From Polyangiaceae bacterium (GTDB taxonomy: Bacteria > Myxococcota_A > Polyangia > Polyangiales > Polyangiaceae): a DNA stretch of 64,000 nucleotides. The notes beneath the pieces are model-generated. The model searched no databases, was not told where the DNA came from, and saw nothing but the letters and a program-made list of their open reading frames with translations. This document shows, one piece after another, positions 41,603 to 50,291 of the stretch; position 1 is the stretch's first letter; the number at the start of each line of letters is the position of its first letter. The translations under genes and the position numbers were made by a program. The stretch lies in assembly GCA_025936045.1 (NCBI GenBank), contig JAICUB010000010.1, positions 97,175-161,174 of the forward strand, given 5' to 3'.

Positions 41603-44011
41603 TCAGCCGTGAGGCACGTGGCGCAGCACGACGAACCCGCGGGGCGGCGTGCGCACGCTGAGTTTCGAATCGGAAACGGTGAGCGTCTCCTCGTTCGAGA
41701 TGCCGCTCCCGCCGAACACCTCGGCGTCGCTCGTGAAAACCTCGCGCCACGTGCCCTGTGCGTCGACGGGCACGGGGACGGAATAACCGTCCGGAAAGCC
41801 GGTGTCACTGAGCGTCGATACGACGAGATAGTGCTCGGGCCCGCTCCAGCGGTGAAAGGCGAGCACGCGGTCCGTGTTGTGGACCGACATGATCTCTATG
41901 TTCGCGGTCGCGAAGGTGTGGTGGCGGCGCCGCAGCCGAATGAGCTCGCTGTAAAAGCGAAAGAGAAAGCGCCCGTTGCCCTCGCGCTCGCCGAGCAGGT
42001 CTTCGCGATTTTCGAGGAACCCGTCGTAGGTGAAATCTTTGGTGGCGCCGATCTCTTCGCCGAAGAGGAACATCGGCGTTCCCGCGGACAGGAGCGTGAT
42101 GCCCGCCACGAAGCGCACGCGCGCTTCGGCGATGCGGCGTAGCTCGCCGCTCGGTGCAGGCGCGTCCCCGCTCGCCGCGATCGCGACCATGAGCGTGCGC
42201 GCCGAGTGCTCGGAGTTGCCCGCTTCGTCGTGCGACTCGTGATAGACGACCGTCTTGCGCCGCGTCGTCAGGAGCACTTCGGCGAAGCGATCGAGCGCGA
42301 GGCCACCGTTCCCGCCCATGCCGGCCGTGTGGAGCAAGTTCGCGCAATCGGCACCACGGCCGGTATCCCCGATGAGATTGTGATAAAAATTAGAGTACCA
42401 GGTGGCGTCGAAACCGAGGCCGGCGCCGTCCGGGTGCTCCGTCACGAGCACCCAGTCCGAGTGGTCCTCGCACGTGAGCAGCGTCGTCGGGCGCAAGAGC
42501 CTGAGCGTGCGGCTGAGCTCGCGCAGGAACTTGGCGCCTGCTTCGTTCGCGGCGCCGGCGGGCCGCCCGTCGGCGTGGATCACGTTGTACGCGTGGATTG
42601 ACGTGGTTTGGTCGACACGGAACCCGTCGACGTGGAAGTCCATGACGAGCGCCGCGGCGCTGCTGATGAAGAGCTTGCGCACCATCTCTTCGTGGAAGCG
42701 CGGCGCGAAGCCGGTAGACAGGTTGTCGAGGTAGCCGCCGTCCGGGTTCGGGTAGTCCGACGGCTTGCCCTCGTACCAGTAGTAAACGTTGTTTTCTTCG
42801 CGGGCGGAGTCGTAGTGCCACTCGGCGCGTTCGCCGTTCGGCGCGTAGTGGTTGTAAACGACGTCCACGATCACCGCGATCCCGCGCCGGTGGCATGCCC
42901 GCACGAAGTGCCGAAACCTATCCCGCCCGCCCGCGCTCGACTCGATCGCGAAATGGTGGGAGTTACCGTAGCCCCAGGTGCGGGTGCCGTTCGATTCGGC
43001 GATCGGCAGGAGCTCGACCGCGTTCACTCCGAGGTCGCTCAAGTAGTCGATGAGCGCGATCGCGTCCTCGAGGTTGCCCGGCCGCTCCTTGCCGAACCCG
43101 AGGGAGCCCACGTGGAGCTCGTAGATGACCATGTCGTCGATGCGGTGCGGGAAGGGGTTCAAGTGGTTGAACTCGTCGCGCCAGAAGTCGTCTTCCCCGA
43201 CGAGCTCGCCGTCCTTGCTCGCCGGCTCGGATTGCACGACTTCCGTATCGACCACGAGCGAGCAGCTGACGACGCCGTCGAGCTCGGAGGCGGGGCCCTC
43301 GTAGGGCGCGCCGTTCGGGTTCTTGTCGCCCGTTCCGATCTGAGCGCGCGAATGGAGGTCGGTGCGATACGTGAGCGCCCCGTCCTCGTTCTCGATGCGG
43401 TACATGTACGGCGCGCCCGCGAAATCCGCGAAACGCGCGAGCTTCGGCTCCGTTTCCGGTCCTACGCTCCAGACGCCGTCCGCCTCCTTGGCGAGCGCAA
43501 GCACCGGGCGCGCGGGGTCGATGCCCGTCCCGTCGTCGGCGATATAGCCGGAGTTCGGATCGCCGAAGACGACCTCGACCTTGCGCGCGTTCGGCGCCCA
43601 TACGGCGAAGCGTAAGCCCGGCTCCGGCGCGTTCGGCAGTCGCACCTTGCGGGCGCCGAGCCTGCGTACGTGCGTCAGGTAGTAGCGCTCCTCACGGCCG
43701 GGGTCGTCGGTGAGCACGAAGACGCGATGCAGCGCGTCGTGTCCCGAGCCGTGCTGCTCGGTCACGATGCCTTCACGGTCGAAGCCGAGCGGCCCGTCGT
43801 GCACCACCGACCAGCGAAACTCCTTGCCGACCTCGCGCGGGTCGAGGTCGACCTCCGCTTCGAAGACGACGGCGCCGTCCGGCGCGACGACCTCGCGCAT
43901 CGGGCGCTCGGTCCCCCGTTCACTCAGTCGTCCCTCCGCGTCCCAGCTTCCGCAAAGGCGCACGTGGTGAAAGAGCTTGTGTCGAATCCCGGTGTCGTAG
44001 ATGAACTTCAT
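41603..44011 (-). CDS. GH13 enzyme, 1,4-alpha-glucan branching enzyme-like
   Basis: An 802-residue alpha-amylase superfamily enzyme. N-terminal modules (about 1-300) include a CBM48-like beta-sandwich (GLRFAVWAPNARKVEVVFGD). The barrel starts MVIYELHVGSLG. Catalytic residues are nucleophile Asp467 (VDGFRVDQ), acid/base Glu515 (TCEDHSD) and Asp595 (HESHDEAGN), the GlgB-like set. The C-terminal beta domain ends FVVLRHVPHG. Branching, debranching or trehalohydrolase activity cannot be separated by eye; the HVGSLG and SHDEAGN wording favours GlgB-like. ATG 44011 is used instead of GTG 44032. Divergent from the receiver-kinase gene across about 625 bp. Confidence 0.85.
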   Translation of the reverse strand: MKFIYDTGIRHKLFHHVRLCGSWDAEGRLSERGTERPMREVVAPDGAVVFEAEVDLDPREVGKEFRWSVVHDGPLGFDREGIVTEQHGSGHDALHRVFVLTDDPGREERYYLTHVRRLGARKVRLPNAPEPGLRFAVWAPNARKVEVVFGDPNSGYIADDGTGIDPARPVLALAKEADGVWSVGPETEPKLARFADFAGAPYMYRIENEDGALTYRTDLHSRAQIGTGDKNPNGAPYEGPASELDGVVSCSLVVDTEVVQSEPASKDGELVGEDDFWRDEFNHLNPFPHRIDDMVIYELHVGSLGFGKERPGNLEDAIALIDYLSDLGVNAVELLPIAESNGTRTWGYGNSHHFAIESSAGGRDRFRHFVRACHRRGIAVIVDVVYNHYAPNGERAEWHYDSAREENNVYYWYEGKPSDYPNPDGGYLDNLSTGFAPRFHEEMVRKLFISSAAALVMDFHVDGFRVDQTTSIHAYNVIHADGRPAGAANEAGAKFLRELSRTLRLLRPTTLLTCEDHSDWVLVTEHPDGAGLGFDATWYSNFYHNLIGDTGRGADCANLLHTAGMGGNGGLALDRFAEVLLTTRRKTVVYHESHDEAGNSEHSARTLMVAIAASGDAPAPSGELRRIAEARVRFVAGITLLSAGTPMFLFGEEIGATKDFTYDGFLENREDLLGEREGNGRFLFRFYSELIRLRRRHHTFATANIEIMSVHNTDRVLAFHRWSGPEHYLVVSTLSDTGFPDGYSVPVPVDAQGTWREVFTSDAEVFGGSGISNEETLTVSDSKLSVRTPPRGFVVLRHVPHG

Positions 44012-44305
44012 TGAGTAGCTGGCGCCGAGCACGCCGTGCGTCGGCTCAGTGCAATTGGAATGCCGCGCCCCGTTCGCTCGGCCGTGGGCGAGAGCCGTGC
44101 GCCGCGCGTGCTCGTTGCCCCGAAAAACGGCCGCGCTGTCCGCGAACGCTCGCTTCCCACGTGCCGGCGCTCGCCCGCGGAGGCGCCATTCGGCCGCACC
44201 GGAACAATTTGCCTCGAGAACGGCGGGTCCTCACCAGGCTCGGCCCTCGTCTCACATCGAGACGCGCTAGGAGCTTATTTACACCGGGGATCACTTGCAT
44301 CGATC

Positions 44306-44348
44306 GTGAATTTTGGGGCCCCACTTGGGTGAGGCCCGCAAAATTCAC
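44306..44348 (+). promoter_or_regulatory. Long hairpin 1, candidate structured RNA or operator
   Basis: Arms GTGAATTTTG (44306-44315) and CAAAATTCAC (44339-44348) are perfect complements. Inside, GGGCC (44316-44320) pairs with GGCCC (44333-44337) after a 1-nt bulge, leaving a 12-nt loop. The loop holds CTTGGGTG (44324-44331), which can pair with CACCCAAG (44395-44402) in hairpin 2. Also contains the DNA palindrome TGGGGCCCCA. No T-tract follows on the plus strand. Confidence 0.6.
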
Positions 44349-44392
44349 TAGCTTTTGGCGTGGTCTGTCCCGTCGGTACTTTCCTGTTTCGA

Positions 44393-44416
44393 TACACCCA
44401 AGCGAGCTTGGGTGTA
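44393..44416 (+). promoter_or_regulatory. Perfect hairpin 2, mutually exclusive with loop of hairpin 1
   Basis: Perfect inverted repeat TACACCCAAGC (44393-44403) and GCTTGGGTGTA (44406-44416) with only GA between, so 10 bp can form with a CGAG loop. Its 3' arm repeats the CTTGGGTG of hairpin 1's loop, so either copy can pair with CACCCAAG. It is 221 bp upstream of the receiver-kinase start. Equally it may be a DNA operator bound by a dimer. Confidence 0.62.
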
Positions 44417-44636
44417 GTTGCAGGGAGCCGTCCGGAAATGTCCGTCTCCCGCATCTCCCACAGTGTCCTACAAAAGAACGACGAGGATCGCAGGAAGGAT
44501 GGACCCTCGAAGCGTGCGGCCTACGCTTTGAGTCCATGGGGTTCTGCTACGCGGTAAACGCCGGACTTCGTCCCGCGCTGCGGTGCGGCGGGCGAGCGCG
44601 TCGCGGAGGTGGCTCGGGGGCGCAGGGGGAGGCTCG

Positions 44637-46070
44637 ATGACCGCGGCTGACGCGAAGGTTCCAACCTCTCCCGCCCACGGTCGGGTCCTCTTCGTGGACG
44701 ACAGTCCGGACGTACGTAAGAGCTTTCGTCGCGCTCTGGTACAAGCCGGCCACGTCGTCACGGAAGCCTCGAACGGCTTCGAAGCGACCGAGCTCGTCGC
44801 CCAGCAGCAGTTCGACCTCGTAGTGAGCGACGTCCACATGCCGGACATGAACGGCGTGGAGCTCCTACGCCGCGTCCACGAGAGCGATCCCGACCTCCCG
44901 GTCGTCCTGCTCTCGGGCGACCCCGATCTGGAGTCGGCGATGCGGGCGGTCGAATACGGCGCGGTCGAGTACCTGGCCAAGCCGATCGACCTCGCCAAGT
45001 TCCGCGCGAGCGTGCTGCGGGGCCTCGAGGTGCGCCGCAAGCGGGTCGAAGTGCGCGAAGCCGTGGCGGGTCGCTGGCAGAGGCGGCTCAAAGCCGAGAG
45101 CACGGACACGAGTGACCTCGAGGGCACGCTGCTCGGCGAGCGCTACCGCGTGGGAGCGCTGCTCGGCTCGGGCGGCATGGGCTCCGTCTACGAAGGAACA
45201 CGCGAAGATTTGGCTGGAATGCCCGTCGCCATCAAGGTGTTGCACGCGGGCATAGGCGGCGACGTCGACGTGCTCCGGCGCTTCCGGCGCGAAGCGCACC
45301 TCGTCGCCGCAATCGCTCATCCGAACATCGTGCGCGTCATCGACTTTCAGATGCCGTCGGACGAGCCCGCGTTCATCGTGATGGAGCGTTTGCACGGGTG
45401 CTCGCTCGGCGACGCGCTCCGGCAAGACCGGCGCTTCACGCTCGAGGAAGCGGCGTGGATCGGCGTGCAGGTGCTCGCCGGTCTCGAGGCGGCGCACGGG
45501 GCGAACGTGGTCCATCGTGACCTCAAGCCCGACAACGTCTTCTTGACGACGATGCCGGGCGTCGTGGACGTGGTAAAACTCCTCGATTTCGGCGTGGCGA
45601 AGCTCACCGGCACGCCGTGGGACGAACGGCTGACGCAAACGGGCATGGTCATGGGGACGCCCGCGTACATGGCGCCCGAGCAAGCGCGTGGGGAGAGCGC
45701 GGACGCGCGGAGCGACCTCTACGCGGTCGGCTGCTTGCTGTTCGAGGCGCTCACGGGCCGCACGCCCTTCGTCGCGAACAACTACAACGCGGTGATGTTC
45801 CAAATCAATCAAGGCACGCCCACGCCGCTGCTCGAGCTCCGACCCGACATCGATCACCTCTTTGCCGAAGTGATCGGCAAGTCGATGTCGAAGGACGTAG
45901 AGTTGCGCTTTCAGAGCGCCCGCGCGTTTTCGGAAGCGCTCCTACCGTGGGCGCCCCACGGACCGGTCTCGGGTCAGCGACCGCTCACGGCCGAAGCGAT
46001 GGCAGCGACGATCCGGCCACCCGCCCCGGCGCACCCGCGCGTGAGCCGGCGCCGAAAAGCCTCGCGCTAG
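44637..46070 (+). CDS. Receiver-Ser/Thr protein kinase fusion
   Basis: A 477-residue cytoplasmic protein. Residues 16-130 are a CheY-like receiver with acidic pair DD21-22, phosphoacceptor Asp65 (LVVSDVHMPD) and Lys115. Residues about 168-440 are a Hanks kinase with P-loop GSGGMGSVYEG (177-187), Lys200 (AIKVL), HRDLKPDN (293-300), DFG (317-319) and PAYMAPEQ. All catalytic residues are intact and there is no transmembrane helix. The design would let a histidine kinase control Ser/Thr phosphorylation directly. A Shine-Dalgarno GGGGGAGG precedes ATG 44637. The PAS hybrid kinase downstream (convergent, 10 bp away) is a possible partner. Confidence 0.93.
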   Translation: MTAADAKVPTSPAHGRVLFVDDSPDVRKSFRRALVQAGHVVTEASNGFEATELVAQQQFDLVVSDVHMPDMNGVELLRRVHESDPDLPVVLLSGDPDLESAMRAVEYGAVEYLAKPIDLAKFRASVLRGLEVRRKRVEVREAVAGRWQRRLKAESTDTSDLEGTLLGERYRVGALLGSGGMGSVYEGTREDLAGMPVAIKVLHAGIGGDVDVLRRFRREAHLVAAIAHPNIVRVIDFQMPSDEPAFIVMERLHGCSLGDALRQDRRFTLEEAAWIGVQVLAGLEAAHGANVVHRDLKPDNVFLTTMPGVVDVVKLLDFGVAKLTGTPWDERLTQTGMVMGTPAYMAPEQARGESADARSDLYAVGCLLFEALTGRTPFVANNYNAVMFQINQGTPTPLLELRPDIDHLFAEVIGKSMSKDVELRFQSARAFSEALLPWAPHGPVSGQRPLTAEAMAATIRPPAPAHPRVSRRRKASR

Positions 46071-46080
46071 CCGTTCCGCG

Positions 46081-48135
46081 TCATTCTGAGGACGCCTCTT
46101 GCTGGCGGGCGCCGTCGGCGAGGTTGGCGACGAGCGCGACGATGTCGTCCGGCACGACGGGTTTCGCGACGTGCGCCGTGAAGCCCGCGGCAATGGCGAG
46201 CGTCCGATCGCCGTGCCGCGCGTAGCCCGTGAGGGCGACGGACGGCACGTCGCCGCCCTGGCGCGCGCCGAGCTCGCGCACATGACGCATGAACGAGTAG
46301 CCGTCCTCGTTCGGCATGCCTACGTCACTGATGATGACGTGAGGGCGAAAGCTCCGGACGAGCTCGAGCCCATGCGCCGCCGAGTCCGCCGCGCGCACGG
46401 AGCAGCCGGCGGCTGCGAGCGCTTCCTCGAGCACTTCGCGCGCGTCCCGATCGTCGTCCACCACGAGCAGGCGGAGCCCGCCGAGCACGCGGCGGCGCGG
46501 CCGCGACGACGAGCGGCGTTCGTGCTGCTCCGATTCGGGCGGCGTCGAGTCGACCGCCACCGGACGAACCGGCAGCATGATGCGGAAGAGCGCGCCGCGT
46601 CCCGCGCCTTCGCTCCGGACGTCGACGCAGCCGCCGTGAAGCTCGACGATGTGCCGTACGATCGCGAGACCGAGCCCCAGGCCGCCGAAGCGCCGCGTGG
46701 TCGTGCCGTCCGCTTGCCGAAAGCGCTCGAAGACGTGCGGCAAGAAATCTTGCTCGATGCCTTGACCCGTATCGCGCACCGAGAGGGAGAGCTCGGAGCC
46801 ACTGCGCTCCACGGTAGTCACGACCTCGCCGCCCGACTCGGTGAACTTCACGGCGTTCGAGAGCAGGTTCCACACCACCTGGCGCAACCGATCGGGGTCG
46901 GCGACGAGGAGCACGGGCTCCTCGGGCAACACGAAGCGAAGGGCGATCTGCTTGGCGTCGGCGGAAGGGCGCACCACTTCTGCGGCCTGATGCACGACTT
47001 CCAGGACGTCGGTCGCGACCAGGTTCAGGTGCAGCTTGCCGGTGATGATGCGTGAGACGTCGAGGATGTCCTCGATCAATCGTGCCTGGGCTTGTGCGTT
47101 TTGGTGAATGGACGCTAGGCCCTTGGATAGGCCGGGATCTTCCGTCCGTGTCCGCAGGAGCGAGGACCAGCCGACGATGGCGTTGAGCGGCGTGCGAAGC
47201 TCGTGCGACACCGTCGCCAGGAACTCGTCTTTCACGCGATTGGCGGCGTCCGCGCGACTCACGGCGTCTTTGAGGCGCGTCTCGCTCTCCTCGAGGGCGA
47301 CACGCGCGGCCTTCTCGGCGTCGAGGCGACGCTCCGTTTCCTCGGCAAACCGCCGCTCCGAGAGGTCGCGCGTCACCTTCGCGAAGCCAAGCAGCTCGCC
47401 GTGGGAATCCCGCACGGGCGTGAGCACGACGTTGGCCCAGAACTTCGTGCCGTCGCGACGGACGCGCCAGGCCTCGTCCTCGTAACGCCCGTCTTTGCGC
47501 GCCCGCTCGAGCTCGAGCTCGGGCTTGCCGAGGCGAGCGTCGTCCGACAAAAAGAACCGGTTGAATGGCTGGCCGATCACCTCGCTCGCCTTGTAACCGG
47601 TCATGCGCTCCGCGCCCGTGTTCCACGTCACCACGCGGCCTTCAGGGTCCAGCATGTAAATGGCGTAGTCGGTGACGCACTCGACCAGCAGGCGGAACCG
47701 CTCCTCGGAATGGCGGAGCTCCTCTTCGGCCAGCTTGCGCGCGGTGAGGTCGCTCGTGACCTTCACGAAGCCAATCAGACGGCCTCGATCGTCCTTGAGC
47801 GCCGTGAACACGACGTTGCCCCAAAAGCGCGTGCCGTCCTTACGCACGCGCCAGCTCTCGTCCTCGACGTGACCTTCTCGTCGCACTGTCTCGAGGATGC
47901 GCGCGGGTTTGCCGGCAAGCCGGTCCTCGGGCGTGTAGAAAATCGCGAAGTTTTTGCCGACGACTTCTTCGCGCGTGTACCCCTTGAGCCGCGCCGCACC
48001 GAGGTTCCACGTCGCGATTCGCCCTTCCGGATCGAGCATGCAGATCGCGTAATCGGGGATGCTGTCGACGAGTTGGTGAAAGAAGTGGTCCGCCCCGAGT
48101 GCGGCTTCGACGGGTGAGCCCGCTTCATCCGACAT
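46081..48135 (-). CDS. Soluble PAS-PAS hybrid histidine kinase with receiver
   Basis: A 684-residue protein without membrane segments. Two PAS/PAC units (about 17-135 and 145-265) both carry the WRVRKDGTRFWGNVVFTAL-type PAC end. After a coiled linker, His311 (ATVSHELRTPLNA) is the phosphorylated residue. The ATPase has LLSNAVKFTESGG, DTGQGI and GGLGLGLAIV. The C-terminal receiver (about 550-675) has acceptor Asp604 (VIISDVGMPNEDG). Start MSDEAG at 48135 is chosen 18 bp below the first ATG. No haem or flavin ligand is evident in the PAS units. Convergent with the receiver-kinase gene. Confidence 0.94.
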   Translation of the reverse strand: MSDEAGSPVEAALGADHFFHQLVDSIPDYAICMLDPEGRIATWNLGAARLKGYTREEVVGKNFAIFYTPEDRLAGKPARILETVRREGHVEDESWRVRKDGTRFWGNVVFTALKDDRGRLIGFVKVTSDLTARKLAEEELRHSEERFRLLVECVTDYAIYMLDPEGRVVTWNTGAERMTGYKASEVIGQPFNRFFLSDDARLGKPELELERARKDGRYEDEAWRVRRDGTKFWANVVLTPVRDSHGELLGFAKVTRDLSERRFAEETERRLDAEKAARVALEESETRLKDAVSRADAANRVKDEFLATVSHELRTPLNAIVGWSSLLRTRTEDPGLSKGLASIHQNAQAQARLIEDILDVSRIITGKLHLNLVATDVLEVVHQAAEVVRPSADAKQIALRFVLPEEPVLLVADPDRLRQVVWNLLSNAVKFTESGGEVVTTVERSGSELSLSVRDTGQGIEQDFLPHVFERFRQADGTTTRRFGGLGLGLAIVRHIVELHGGCVDVRSEGAGRGALFRIMLPVRPVAVDSTPPESEQHERRSSSRPRRRVLGGLRLLVVDDDRDAREVLEEALAAAGCSVRAADSAAHGLELVRSFRPHVIISDVGMPNEDGYSFMRHVRELGARQGGDVPSVALTGYARHGDRTLAIAAGFTAHVAKPVVPDDIVALVANLADGARQQEASSE

Positions 48136-48275
48136 GTGCCTACACGGATGCACGACCTATGCCGGTGGTCTCGTGGCATTTTTGTCGCAGCGCACGCTGC
48201 CCGTCCCCCGGGTGGTCTCGGTCGTCGCGATGGGCGATGCTTCGGCGGCGCGGCGTTGGTCGCGCGCGCCCACTC

Positions 48276-50282
48276 ATGACGACGAACACCGTTGCCGATC
48301 CGAGCTCACCGCCGAGCCGCGAGCAGCTCGTGCATCTCCTGGTCGAGGCCGCCGAGCTCGAGCACGACCTCATGTGCACCTACCTCTACGCGGCGTTCAG
48401 CCTGCGCGACGGCGAGGCGGAGGGGCTTTCCGCCGCTGAAGCGGAGGCCTCTACCCGCTTTCGCCGGACCATCAACCAGGTCGCGATCGAGGAGATGGGC
48501 CACCTTGCCGCGGTGTGGAACATCACCTCGGCTCTCGGCGCCGCGCCGCACTTCGGTCGCGGCAATTTCCCGCTCGACCCCGGCTGGTTGCCCGCCAATA
48601 TCGTCGTCAAGCTCGCGCCTTTCGGCGAGGACGTGCTCCAACATTTCATCCACCTCGAGCGCCCCGCCGGGTCCGACGAAAGGGAGGGCAGGGGCTTCGA
48701 GGCCGCGACGTTCAGCCGTGGCGGCGGTCGCGCGCGGCTCGTTCCCGTGTCACTCGGCTACGATACGGTCGGCGTCTTCTATGCGACGCTCGACGATCGG
48801 CTGCGCGCCTTCGTCGAACACGTCGGCGAAAAGGACGCCTTTTGCGGCGACCCCGCGCTCCAGCTCTCGCCGCTCGAGACCGGGCTCGACGCCATCGAGC
48901 CCGTCGTCTGCGCGAAGACGGCGAGTCGCGCCTTCGCGGCCATCGTCCAGCAGGGCGAAGGCGCGCCCGAGCACAGCGCCGACTCGCACTTCCAGCGCTT
49001 CGCGGCGATCCGCGCCGAACTCGCGACGCTCAAGGCGAACAATCCAGGGTTCTCACCCGCGTTTCCAGCGGCGGTAAACCCGGTGCTCCGCCGTCCGCTC
49101 ACCGCGAGCGCGCGCGTCTGGATCGAAGACGAGCGCGCCGCGGCAACGGTCGACCTCGCGAACAGCGCCTACGCGTTGATGCTGCGGCTGCTCGCGTATT
49201 CGTACACGGTGCCGCGGCCTGCGCCCGAAAAGGCGTTGGCCGTCGACCTCGGGCTCGGCTTGATGCGTGCCGTCACCGTGCTCGGGCAGCGTGCGGCCCG
49301 CCTGCCCGCGGGGCCGTCGAACCCCGGCTGCCATGCCGGCATGTCGTTCACGGCGCTGCGCGACGCCGCTCCACTCGCGCCCGGTGCGAGCGCTGCCCGC
49401 TTCATTCGCGAGCGACTCCGTGAGCTCGCCCTCGCCGGGGTCGAGCTCGACACCGCCGGCGACGCGCGCACGAGCGCCGCGCGCAGCATCTTGAGCGAGC
49501 TCGCCGACAAGGCCGACGCGCGCCTGACAACGGCCGTGACCCGGCTTCCGCTCGTCGCGCAGGACTCCATCGGCGCGCCGAGCGGGGCGACCGCAGTGCG
49601 TCCGCCGGCCGGCGCGCCGCCCGCGGCCGTGCACGTCGACGGCGTCGACGAAATCGAAGGCGAAAAGCTCACGCTGCTCTACGAGGGCAAAAAGTGCATC
49701 CACTCGCGCTTCTGCGTCACCTGGGGCCCGCGCGTCTTTCTCGCCAACGTCGAGGGTCCGTGGATTCACCCCGACGCGATGGACGTCGAAGCGCTCACCG
49801 AGATCGCGCACGTCTGCCCCTCGGGCGCGATTCGCTACCGGCGCAAGGACGGCAAGCCGGACGAAGCGGCGCCGCCCGTGAACCTCGTCAGCGTGCGCGA
49901 AGCGGGCCCGTACGCGGTGCGCGCCCCCATCGTGCTCGACGGTCGGCCCGCCGACTTTCGCGCCACGCTCTGTCGTTGCGGCGGCTCGAAGAACAAGCCG
50001 TTCTGCGACGGAACGCACAAGGAAATCGGCTTCTCGGCGACGGGTGAGCCGCCGACCGGAAGCGCCGACATGCTGCCGCTGCGCGACGGGCCGCTCGCGA
50101 TCGACCCGTTGACGGACGGGCCGCTTCAGGTCCGCGGCAACCTCGAGATCACGAGCGGCACCGGCCGAGTCGTCGCGCGCGTGACCCAGGCCAAGCTGTG
50201 CCGGTGCGGCGCAAGCTCGAACAAGCCGTTCTGCGACGGCACGCACGCGCGCATCGGCTTCAAGTCGGCGAACGCGACCTGA
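48276..50282 (+). CDS. Ferritin-like / 4Fe-4S / double CDGSH fusion protein
   Basis: A 668-residue cytoplasmic fusion. Residues 1-390 resemble the ferritin-like 'iminophenyl-pyruvate dimer synthase' (VioB-like) family, with AAELEHDLMCTYLYA and QVAIEEMGHLAAV providing Glu/His metal-ligand candidates. Residues 465-525 look like a divergent ferredoxin-like (Fer4_19) domain with Cys474, Cys479 and CPSGAI Cys514. Then two CDGSH domains: CRCGGSKNKPFCDGTH (566-581) and CRCGASSNKPFCDGTH (642-657), each with three Cys and one His for a 2Fe-2S cluster. Redox or iron-sulfur signalling is inferred; the substrate is unknown. ATG 48276. Confidence 0.88.
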   Translation: MTTNTVADPSSPPSREQLVHLLVEAAELEHDLMCTYLYAAFSLRDGEAEGLSAAEAEASTRFRRTINQVAIEEMGHLAAVWNITSALGAAPHFGRGNFPLDPGWLPANIVVKLAPFGEDVLQHFIHLERPAGSDEREGRGFEAATFSRGGGRARLVPVSLGYDTVGVFYATLDDRLRAFVEHVGEKDAFCGDPALQLSPLETGLDAIEPVVCAKTASRAFAAIVQQGEGAPEHSADSHFQRFAAIRAELATLKANNPGFSPAFPAAVNPVLRRPLTASARVWIEDERAAATVDLANSAYALMLRLLAYSYTVPRPAPEKALAVDLGLGLMRAVTVLGQRAARLPAGPSNPGCHAGMSFTALRDAAPLAPGASAARFIRERLRELALAGVELDTAGDARTSAARSILSELADKADARLTTAVTRLPLVAQDSIGAPSGATAVRPPAGAPPAAVHVDGVDEIEGEKLTLLYEGKKCIHSRFCVTWGPRVFLANVEGPWIHPDAMDVEALTEIAHVCPSGAIRYRRKDGKPDEAAPPVNLVSVREAGPYAVRAPIVLDGRPADFRATLCRCGGSKNKPFCDGTHKEIGFSATGEPPTGSADMLPLRDGPLAIDPLTDGPLQVRGNLEITSGTGRVVARVTQAKLCRCGASSNKPFCDGTHARIGFKSANAT

Positions 50283-50291
50283 AAGGCAGCG

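Larger units (their letters stand above)
44012..44636. other. Long divergent region with two hairpins
   Basis: A 625-bp stretch between the GH13 gene (minus) and the receiver-kinase gene (plus). The composition is lower in GC around 44280-44410 than in flanking genes. It contains the hairpins at 44306-44348 and 44393-44416 and a good Shine-Dalgarno (GGGGGAGG ending at 44632) before ATG 44637. Open frames inside (for example 44011-44640) have no recognisable domain and cross the hairpins, so I do not call them. No tRNA or protein gene is visible. Confidence 0.7.

Noticed and set aside
44011..44640. 209-residue frame across the GH13/receiver-kinase gap
   Set aside because: It crosses both hairpins and the Shine-Dalgarno of the receiver-kinase gene and has no domain.
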